Of a stretch of DNA of 7,347 nucleotides, positions 1 through 5,034 are shown piece after piece (within the stretch, counting starts at the first letter, position 1; each line of letters begins with the position of its first letter). A program made the position numbers and the translations under genes. The notes below the pieces were generated by a model, which had not been told where the DNA came from, ran no database searches, and saw only the letters and a program-made list of their open reading frames with translations. Origin of the DNA: Clostridia bacterium (GTDB taxonomy: Bacteria; Bacillota; Clostridia; Oscillospirales; Acutalibacteraceae); NCBI GenBank assembly GCA_024689165.1, contig JAILDS010000208.1, positions 1 through 7,347 of the forward strand, given 5' to 3'.

Positions 1-698
1 GTAGTGAAGCCGACGACCTGCGACGCGAACGAGCCGGCAGGGTAATAACGCTTGTAGTTCTTGTCGAAGCCTATGAAGCTCGACACGTTGAAATACGGGC
101 TCTTCGCGTTCCCCTCGCGTTTTCTCAGCTCGCTCGTCAGCGACAGTATGTTTTCCATCGCTTCCGCGGAGACCTCTTTTTTGAGCACCGTGTAGTGGGT
201 ATTCGTCTCAAGAGCGGAATCGATCCGTTCCCTTTCGACCCCGAGCGTGTCGACCAGACGGGCATAGAGCTCTTCGAGGTTGTCGCGCAGAAGGCTTTCG
301 TTGGCGTGCTCGTCGAAGCTTTCGTTTTTCTTTTTGCCCGCGCTCTTTTTGTTCCATTCCTCGGCGGCAAGCTCGTCCTGAGAGACCGCCTCGCTAATCG
401 CGCCGTTGAGAGTACCGGCGTCGATAAAGCAGTCGTAAAGCAGGGCGGTACGGGCAAGGACGTTCATGTCCGCGTCATAGATAGAGCCCCTCTGAGGCGT
501 CAGAACGGAGTCGGACACGAGCGTGTACTGCGAGGCAAGCTTATATTTGTCAGCTTTGACGGCGCCGATACGGATAAGTCCTCCCGCGCCGATTATGAGG
601 AGTAAAAGAAAAAGAGCCAAAAGGCCCGACAGCGGATACTTGTATCGCGGGCTGTTGTACTTTTGTACCGTTTTTTTCTTTTCTCTGCGTTCAGGCAT
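1..698 (-). CDS. Class B penicillin-binding protein (FtsI/SpoVD-like), N-terminal part only
   Basis: Septal or spore-cortex peptidoglycan transpeptidase, anchored in the membrane with its catalytic domain outside. Only the first 232 codons lie in the window; the C-terminal transpeptidase domain, with its SxxK, SxN and KTG motifs, lies beyond base 1. Visible: a basic cytoplasmic start (PERREKKK), one membrane segment at about residues 23-42, the class B dimerisation-domain signature QRGSIYDADMNVLA at 69-82, and YYPAGSFASQVVGFT at 218-232, matching the family's Y-P-x-G-S-x-x-S-x-V-x-G-F block. About 149 residues separate the RG and YP blocks, against roughly 90 in B. subtilis SpoVD as remembered. 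The extra length includes a Lys/Glu/Asn-rich stretch at about 112-135. The ATG at 698 has GGAG 8 nt upstream (707-710). The gene starts 20 nt after the ftsL-like gene, the usual dcw position. FtsI/PBP2B and SpoVD cannot be told apart without the C-terminus. Confidence 0.9.
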   Translation of the reverse strand, partial: MPERREKKKTVQKYNSPRYKYPLSGLLALFLLLLIIGAGGLIRIGAVKADKYKLASQYTLVSDSVLTPQRGSIYDADMNVLARTALLYDCFIDAGTLNGAISEAVSQDELAAEEWNKKSAGKKKNESFDEHANESLLRDNLEELYARLVDTLGVERERIDSALETNTHYTVLKKEVSAEAMENILSLTSELRKREGNAKSPYFNVSSFIGFDKNYKRYYPAGSFASQVVGFT

Positions 699-718
699 AC
701 CGAATTCTCCGACTGACT

Positions 719-1678
719 TCAGTCAAACAGCGATCTCAGGCCCTCGAGCAGGTCGCTTGCGGGCTTCTCCCCGGCGGACGCTTCTCCCTGCGCCGCGGCG
801 TCGGCTTCCTGTGCGCCTGCGGCGGCGTCCGGAGCATCCGCATCCTGCGAACCGATATATCCGACAGGCAGGAAATCCCCGACGAACCCGCCGGACGAAC
901 CCGACGCGAGCGAGGTGTCGACGTATATCTTGTGATCTGCCGTGCATCTCACCATGCCGAGGTAGTTCTGAGCGTAATCGGCTATCTCGTCATGTGTGAA
1001 ACGGGAGGCCAGGGCGGAGGCGATATACGCCTCCTGCGAGCGGTAGGCATCAAGCTGCTCCTCGAGAGCGGCTATCTCCTTCGAGGTCTCCAGTTTTTCA
1101 AGACGGTAACGGACGCCGACGTAAAAGAACGACAGGACGGCGGTAAACACTGCCGCCCACTTGACCGTTTTCACGATCGCGTGGAGCGCCGCCGCCCCGG
1201 AGCGTTCTTTTCTGGAGGGCTCATCCATTCCCGGATAAACATCTTTTTCCGACTGGGTCACGGGGTCGTAACCCTTTATCATATATCTGATACAGGTCAT
1301 GAGACCGTAATCTGTGAGGATCTCAAATATCCTGAAATGCCTGAAGGGACGCCACGTTATGGAGGCGTCGCCGGCGGTCTTTATGCGGACCGGTTCGACA
1401 GGTATCCCTGCGGGAGCCGTCGGATATCCGACGGCAGGCGCGGACCGGGGCAAAGCGGCCGTCTGAGCCGTCCGGAGCGCTGCCTGGCTGCGGCCGCGGC
1501 CGACGGTACCTGCGCCGTATCGCGCGTTTTCTCCTACGGCGACTCCGGCTGAGAAGTCGTCAGACCTATATATGCCCGCCGTTGTGACAGCCCCGTTGGC
1601 GTCATAAGCGACAAGCCCGTCAAGAAACGAATCAATGTCTGTGAAAATGTCGAGTTCTTCTTTCCGAACGTCGTCCAT
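719..1678 (-). CDS. ftsL: FtsL-like cell division protein with long N- and C-terminal extensions
   Basis: Probable bitopic divisome protein that would pair with a DivIC/FtsB-type partner and activate septal peptidoglycan synthesis. The FtsL-like core is a membrane segment at about residues 171-189, a charged heptad-like coiled coil at 190-222, and DEIADYAQNYLGMV at 230-243, which resembles the FtsL/DivIC ending (I-x-x-x-A-x-x-x-L-G-M). Synteny agrees: it sits between rsmH and a class B PBP. The size is odd: 319 aa against roughly 90-130 for ordinary FtsL. It has about 165 cytoplasmic residues, with an acidic helical start (residues 1-22), an Ala/Gly/Arg/Pro-rich linker, and a more ordered block at about 108-140 (aromatics and WRPFRHFRIFEI). 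After the coiled coil comes an Ala/Asp/Glu-rich extracytoplasmic tail (about 278-306). ATG 1678 has GGAGGAG 7 nt upstream (1686-1692). Family identity rests on topology, motif and position, since FtsL sequences diverge strongly. Confidence 0.75.
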   Translation of the reverse strand: MDDVRKEELDIFTDIDSFLDGLVAYDANGAVTTAGIYRSDDFSAGVAVGENARYGAGTVGRGRSQAALRTAQTAALPRSAPAVGYPTAPAGIPVEPVRIKTAGDASITWRPFRHFRIFEILTDYGLMTCIRYMIKGYDPVTQSEKDVYPGMDEPSRKERSGAAALHAIVKTVKWAAVFTAVLSFFYVGVRYRLEKLETSKEIAALEEQLDAYRSQEAYIASALASRFTHDEIADYAQNYLGMVRCTADHKIYVDTSLASGSSGGFVGDFLPVGYIGSQDADAPDAAAGAQEADAAAQGEASAGEKPASDLLEGLRSLFD

Positions 1679-1715
1679 TGTTCTGCTCCTCCGGCGGATT
1701 GATCAGGGAAATAAT

Positions 1716-2648
1716 CTATACAAGCTTTTCGACAGCGCGAAGTCTCGCGCTCTTGCTTCTCGGGTTTGAAAGCTGTTCTGCGGGGCTCGCCGTCCTGGAA
1801 GAAAACAGCAGCCGCGCCTTCTGCACCGTCCCGCACACGCAGACCGGACTTTCCGGCGGACACGTGCACGAAACCGTCAGTTCACGGAAATAATACTTCA
1901 CGATCCTGTCTTCGAGAGAGTGGAAGGTGATAACGGCGACTCTTCCGCCCTTTGAAGTCACGTCGAAGAAATCCTTCAGCGCGCCGGGCAGCACGTCAAG
2001 CTCTCCCGTGGTGGCTATCCTGAAGGCCTGAAACGTCCTTTTGCAGGGATTGCCGCCCGTCCTGCGGGATTTCTGGGGGATCGCGGTTTTTACGATCTCC
2101 GCGAGCTCGCCCGTGGTCTCCAGCGGTTTTCTTTCACGGGCGCGGATGATGACGGCGGCGATCTGCGGGGCGAATCTTTCCTCCCCGTAGTCGCGCAGGA
2201 TCCTTATGAGCTCCTGCTTCGGCAGAGTGTTGATAAGCTCCCCCGCCGTCCTTTTGCCGTTCCTGTCGAACGACATCAGCAGGGGGCCGTCGTGAACGTA
2301 GGAAAAACCGCGTTCAGGGGTGTCGAGCTGCAGAGAGCTTACGCCGAGATCGGCAAGGACCCTGTCCACGCGGGCGACGCCCATCTCGCCCAGCGCGGTC
2401 TTTACCCGGGAAAAATTCGTGTTTACGACCGTCACCCGCGGATCGGAGCCGAACCTGCCATTGAGTACGGAGATCGCTTCCGGATCCTCGTCGAAGCATA
2501 TCAGCCTGCCGTTTTCACCGAGCCGTTCGAGTATCAGCGCGCTGTGGCCGCCCATTCCCGCGGTCGCGTCAAGAACGACGTCGCCGGGCCGGACGTCGAG
2601 CGCGTCCATGGTCTCGGCCGGCATGACCGGGATATGCGGATATTCCAT
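1716..2648 (-). CDS. rsmH: 16S rRNA (cytosine-1402-N4)-methyltransferase RsmH (MraW)
   Basis: S-adenosylmethionine-dependent methyltransferase that adds the N4-methyl group to C1402 of 16S rRNA at the ribosomal P site; cytosolic. Full length (310 aa) for the family. Motifs in order: HIPVMPAETMDAL at 5-17, the SAM-binding loop DATAGMGGHSALIL at 27-40, the acidic FDEDPEA at 52-58, LADLGVSSLQLD at 98-109, ERGFSY at 112-117, YGEERFAPQIAAVI at 154-167, KRTFQAFRI at 203-211, TFHSLEDRIVK at 241-251, a C-x-C-x6-C-x-C cluster at 261-272 typical of clostridial members, and NPRSKSARLRAVEKL at 295-309. Oddities: the usual GPLDMRMD reads GPLLMSFD (121-128), and the usual VN-x-EL after FQA-x-RI reads TTGEL (213-217). 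The start overlaps the mraZ stop by one base, so translation is probably coupled. Second gene of the dcw operon. Confidence 0.96.
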   Translation of the reverse strand: MEYPHIPVMPAETMDALDVRPGDVVLDATAGMGGHSALILERLGENGRLICFDEDPEAISVLNGRFGSDPRVTVVNTNFSRVKTALGEMGVARVDRVLADLGVSSLQLDTPERGFSYVHDGPLLMSFDRNGKRTAGELINTLPKQELIRILRDYGEERFAPQIAAVIIRARERKPLETTGELAEIVKTAIPQKSRRTGGNPCKRTFQAFRIATTGELDVLPGALKDFFDVTSKGGRVAVITFHSLEDRIVKYYFRELTVSCTCPPESPVCVCGTVQKARLLFSSRTASPAEQLSNPRSKSARLRAVEKLV

Positions 2649-2665
2649 CAGTGGCGGAAGCTCCT
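2646..2665 (-). promoter_or_regulatory. mraZ-rsmH start/stop overlap and distant rsmH Shine-Dalgarno
   Basis: On the minus strand the mraZ stop TGA (2650-2648) and the rsmH ATG (2648-2646) share one base, reading TGATG. The only Shine-Dalgarno-like element is AGGAG at 2665-2661, 12 nt before the ATG, which is farther than in the neighbouring genes (6-8 nt). This suggests rsmH translation depends on ribosomes finishing mraZ. The overlap is seen directly; the coupling is inferred. Confidence 0.65.
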
Positions 2666-3241
2666 GGAAACTGCCTGCCCGGGCTTTACCGCCGGAGCGT
2701 CCGCGGACCAGAGCTCGATCTTGTCGCGCAGAGGTATGAAGACGACCTCTCCGCCCTCGCCTCCGCGGCTGAGTATCCCTGCGTTCTCGCAGAAATCGAA
2801 GGGCAGCGTCATACGTCCCTGAGAGTCGATCCTGACGAGCTTCGAGCGCAGTGAGATCGATCTGACCTCGGAGTCGACCTCATCGCCCACAGCGGACTCG
2901 TCGAGCATGTCCTCGAGTTCGAAATCCTCGGCGTCGGGATAATCAGCTCTGAGCGCCTTCATCGCCTTGAGGCGGGCGATCCGCTCCTTTTTAGCGGCGA
3001 AATCGCTCAGATACCTGTCCCAGAGCCCGCTGTTGTAGAGCAGCAGTCTTGAGTACGGCGACTCATCCTCCGAGGAACGGTCGTTATAGATGACGACCGA
3101 ATAGCTTGAGCCCTGAGGACAGATATCGGAAAAAGAGACAGGGATCTCGGAATCATACCCGACGAGCGCGTCGAGCATAACGACGGGCGTCGTCAGTCTG
3201 CCGTCTTTGTTGATCTTCACAACCGAACCGGGCCCGTTCAT
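2648..3241 (-). CDS. mraZ: Divergent, enlarged MraZ (dcw-cluster transcriptional regulator)
   Basis: MraZ is a ring-forming DNA-binding protein of the SpoVT/AbrB type that controls the promoter of its own dcw cluster. Two half-domains are visible: INKDGRLTTPVVMLDAL at 10-26, and IDSQGRMTLP at 138-147 followed by a region ending IELW at 175-178; both keep the Gly-Arg of the family's D-x-K-G-R-(L/I)-x-x-P motif. The first copy is atypical (NKDGR). The protein has 197 aa against about 140-155 normally. Most of the extra length is a highly charged segment at about 82-128, basic then strongly acidic, between the halves, plus a short basic tail. ATG 3241 has GGAGG 6 nt upstream. It is first in the operon, ahead of rsmH, as in most bacteria. 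Upstream lie a strong promoter and five 10-bp repeats, consistent with autoregulation. Identification uses both motifs and synteny. Confidence 0.87.
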   Translation of the reverse strand: MNGPGSVVKINKDGRLTTPVVMLDALVGYDSEIPVSFSDICPQGSSYSVVIYNDRSSEDESPYSRLLLYNSGLWDRYLSDFAAKKERIARLKAMKALRADYPDAEDFELEDMLDESAVGDEVDSEVRSISLRSKLVRIDSQGRMTLPFDFCENAGILSRGGEGGEVVFIPLRDKIELWSADAPAVKPGQAVSRSFRH

Positions 3242-3245
3242 GTAA

Positions 3246-3295
3246 TCCCTCCAATCTCTTCAATTTAGCTCCAATAGCTTCCAAAAGACTCCTAA
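3246..3295 (-). repeat. Five tandem 10-bp units, probable MraZ operator
   Basis: Read on the minus strand from 3295 to 3246 the units are TTAGGAGTCT, TTTGGAAGCT, ATTGGAGCTA, AATTGAAGAG and ATTGGAGGGA, with no spacers, so a TTGGAG-like core recurs once per helical turn; the fourth unit is the weakest. They start near the predicted +1 of the mraZ promoter and end 4 nt before the ATG. The last unit contains the mraZ Shine-Dalgarno (GGAGG at 3252-3248). MraZ operators in E. coli (TGGG-type repeats with 5-nt spacers) and Mycoplasma also have direct repeats about 10 bp apart in front of mraZ. Position, direction and period fit autoregulation; the binding itself is inferred. Confidence 0.72.
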
Positions 3296-3300
3296 AAGGC

Positions 3301-3329
3301 ATTTTACAACCGAACAATGATCAAGTCAA
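3301..3329 (-). promoter_or_regulatory. Sigma-A-type promoter of the mraZ (dcw) operon
   Basis: On the minus strand, TTGACT (-35, 3329-3324) and TAAAAT (-10, 3306-3301) are separated by exactly 17 nt. Each hexamer differs from consensus by one base. Transcription would start near 3294-3295, giving a leader of about 53 nt that consists almost wholly of the 10-bp repeats. A protein on those repeats would block initiation or early elongation. Confidence 0.78.
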
Positions 3330-3340
3330 GCGGATTTACA

Positions 3341-3371
3341 ACATTTTTTCACATTTTTTTCGCCGTTTTTT
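3341..3371 (-). promoter_or_regulatory. Phased A/T-tracts upstream of the mraZ promoter (UP-element-like)
   Basis: Two consecutive 10-bp units, ACATTTTTTC and ACATTTTTTT (plus strand, 3341-3360), are followed by another T6 run at 3366-3371. The T-tracts begin at 3344, 3354 and 3366. On the minus strand these are A-tracts from about -50 to -75 relative to the predicted mraZ start. Such placement suits contact with the RNA polymerase alpha C-terminal domain, or an intrinsic DNA bend. The function is inferred. Confidence 0.45.
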
Positions 3372-3477
3372 ATCTCCATGCGGGAGCGCCGGGATCGGTG
3401 CGCGGAAAGCAGGATATAAGCCGTATAAAGAACGGATGATAAAGAGCGTATGTGGTATATTATTAAAAATAAAACAG
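3372..3477. other. Middle of the divergent intergenic region, no gene seen
   Basis: Together with the flanking regulatory sites this belongs to a 311-bp gene-free stretch (3242-3552). It contains a small GC-rich hairpin candidate at 3387-3402 (GCGCC paired with GGTGC, loop of 6, no following T-run) and a short CCGT/ACGG inverted repeat at 3421-3435. No riboswitch, terminator or convincing small gene was recognised. Confidence 0.5.
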
Positions 3478-3506
3478 TTGAAATCCGATGACGAATGTGA
3501 TAAAAT
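3478..3506 (+). promoter_or_regulatory. Promoter of the FAD-dehydrogenase/sortase operon (extended -10)
   Basis: TTGAAA (-35, 3478-3483) and TAAAAT (-10, 3501-3506) are 17 nt apart. A TG dinucleotide at 3498-3499 gives an extended -10 (TGATAAAAT). Transcription would start near 3513, leaving a leader of about 40 nt. AGAGG at 3541-3545 lies 7 nt before the ATG at 3553. No 10-bp TTGGAG repeats lie over this promoter, so direct MraZ control is not evident here. Confidence 0.72.
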
Positions 3507-3552
3507 AAAGCAGTTCATTTTTTCCGGAACTACCCTTTCAAGAGGTTTTTGA

Positions 3553-5004
3553 ATGAAGAATTATAACGCTATCATCATCGGAGCAGGCCCCGCGGGCATC
3601 TTCACGGCGCTCGAGCTGTACGAAAAGCTGCCCGAGAGCTTCAGGGTGCTCGTCGTCGACGAAGGCAAGAGCATAGACCGCCGGGCGTGCCCCGCAAGGA
3701 GCGGCGGCGTATGCGTGCGCTGCAAGCCCTGCAACATAATGTCCGGCTGGGCGGGCGCAGGCGCGTTTTCGGACGGAAAGCTGTCGCTCAACGAGAACGT
3801 CGGCGGGAATATCACCGACTATATGTCGGTCGCCGAAGCGAGGCAGCTCATCGCCTACGCGGACGGTCTTTACATGAGGTTCGGCGCTCCCGACGAGGTC
3901 TTCGGCAGATCTGACAAAAAGGTCGAAGAGATCGCCTACGAGTGCTCGAAGCACAATATCCAGCTCATCCCCTGCCCCGTCAGACATATGGGAACTGAGT
4001 ACTCATACACGATACTCAAGGCGATGTACGACCGTCTCGCGGGGGTCGAGGGCTTCACTTTCATGGCGGAAACGCACGCCGACCCCGTCATCAGCGACGG
4101 CAGGGCGACCGGCGCGGTCCTTACCTTCAAGGACGGCTCCACAGAAGAGGTATCCGCCGATTTCGTCATAGCCGCTCCGGGAAGGGGCGGCGCAGACTGG
4201 CTGTCCAAGATCGCCAAAGCCCACGACCTCAAGGTCACGAACAACGAGGTAGACATAGGCGTGCGCGTTGAGTGTCCCAATTCCGTGATGGACAGGGTAA
4301 CAAAATCGCTCTACGAGGCGAAGATGGTCTATTACTCCGACACGTTCGAGTCCAAGGTCCGCACCTTCTGCATGAACCCGGGCGGCATCGTGAGCGAAGA
4401 GCACTACAACGCCGGCTTCAACGAGTTTCGCAAGAGCCTCGCCGTCGTCAACGGTCATTCCTACGCCGACTCGAGCTCCCACACGGACAACACGAATTTC
4501 GCGCTGCTGGTCTCCACGCGTTTTACCGAGCCCTTCGACAGGCCCATAGAATACGGAAGATACATTGCCCAGCTGGGCAATATGCTCACCGGCGGCAACG
4601 TCATAGTCCAGAGGCTGGGCGACCTGCTTCTCGGCAGGCGCACCGACGCCTCAAGGCTCAAAAAATCCACTACCGTGCCGACGCTGACGACCGCAGTCCC
4701 GGGCGACCTGTCGTTCGTGCTGCCGCACAGACACCTGACGAGCATAATCGAAGCTCTCAGAGCCTTTGACAATATCTGCCCCGGGCTGTACTCGAAGAAC
4801 ACGCTTCTGTACGGCGTCGAGGTCAAATTCTATTCCTCGAAGATCGAGGTCAGCGACAAATTCGAAACGGGAGTTAAAGCCCTGTACGCCATCGGCGACG
4901 GCGCCGGGATCACGAGGGGCCTCATGCAGGCGTCCGTCACCGGCGTCGTGGTCGCGAGGGACATCGCGGAAAAGGTCTCCGGATCGCAGGACCGCCCGCA
5001 ATGA
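3553..5004 (+). CDS. NAD(P)/FAD-dependent dehydrogenase, COG2509-like, with Cys cluster
   Basis: Predicted cytosolic flavoprotein of unknown substrate. The N-terminus has a Rossmann dinucleotide fold, YNAIIIGAGPAGIFTALEL at 4-22 (GxGxxG) with VLVVDEGK at 32-39. Next comes a family-type block with cysteines at 46, 54, 57 and 60 (C-x7-C-x2-C-x2-C), running into SGWAGAGAFSDGKL at 64-77. Further on, DFVIAAPGRGG (about residues 209-219) resembles the second flavin-fold motif, and the C-terminal ALYAIGDGAGITRGLMQAS (about 448-466) is the usual second FAD-binding motif. The four cysteines could bind metal, an iron-sulphur cluster or be redox active; this is open. 483 aa, soluble, apparently complete. 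It is transcribed away from mraZ under its own promoter and is followed 30 nt later by the sortase gene. The family is uncharacterised as far as I know, so no reaction is assigned. Confidence 0.88.
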   Translation: MKNYNAIIIGAGPAGIFTALELYEKLPESFRVLVVDEGKSIDRRACPARSGGVCVRCKPCNIMSGWAGAGAFSDGKLSLNENVGGNITDYMSVAEARQLIAYADGLYMRFGAPDEVFGRSDKKVEEIAYECSKHNIQLIPCPVRHMGTEYSYTILKAMYDRLAGVEGFTFMAETHADPVISDGRATGAVLTFKDGSTEEVSADFVIAAPGRGGADWLSKIAKAHDLKVTNNEVDIGVRVECPNSVMDRVTKSLYEAKMVYYSDTFESKVRTFCMNPGGIVSEEHYNAGFNEFRKSLAVVNGHSYADSSSHTDNTNFALLVSTRFTEPFDRPIEYGRYIAQLGNMLTGGNVIVQRLGDLLLGRRTDASRLKKSTTVPTLTTAVPGDLSFVLPHRHLTSIIEALRAFDNICPGLYSKNTLLYGVEVKFYSSKIEVSDKFETGVKALYAIGDGAGITRGLMQASVTGVVVARDIAEKVSGSQDRPQ

Positions 5005-5021
5005 CCGACGACGGCAGGCAT

Positions 5022-5028
5022 GGAGGAG
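5022..5028 (+). promoter_or_regulatory. Shine-Dalgarno that favours a TTG start for the sortase
   Basis: GGAGGAG at 5022-5028 lies 6 nt before an in-frame TTG at 5035. The earlier in-frame ATG at 5020 overlaps this element and has no clear Shine-Dalgarno of its own in the preceding 17 bases. The next in-frame ATG (5053) is too far from GGAGGAG. TTG at 5035 is therefore the preferred start, shortening the protein by five residues. Confidence 0.6.
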
Positions 5029-5034
5029 AATGAT

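Noticed and set aside
932..1552. A 206-codon plus-strand frame opposite the ftsL-like gene.
   Set aside because: It has no recognisable motif or ribosome binding site, whereas the minus-strand frame has FtsL features, a strong Shine-Dalgarno and the right synteny.
3387..3402. GC-rich hairpin GCGCC/GGTGC as a possible terminator.
   Set aside because: The stem is short with a G-U pair, and no T-run follows on either strand. It also lies between divergent promoters, where no terminator is needed.
3336..3518. A 60-codon minus-strand open frame in the divergent intergenic region.
   Set aside because: Its start lacks a Shine-Dalgarno, it overlaps the right-hand promoter, and its 3' end enters the A/T-tracts upstream of the mraZ promoter.
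3512..3531. Inverted repeat AGTTC/GAACT in the leader of the FAD gene.
   Set aside because: Only five base pairs with a 10-nt loop, so too weak to call a hairpin or operator.
3538..3987. A long antisense frame opposite the FAD gene; similar ones occur at 4003-4482 and 4651-5001.
   Set aside because: These are shadow frames expected from GC-rich codon use. The sense frame has full family motifs and they have none.
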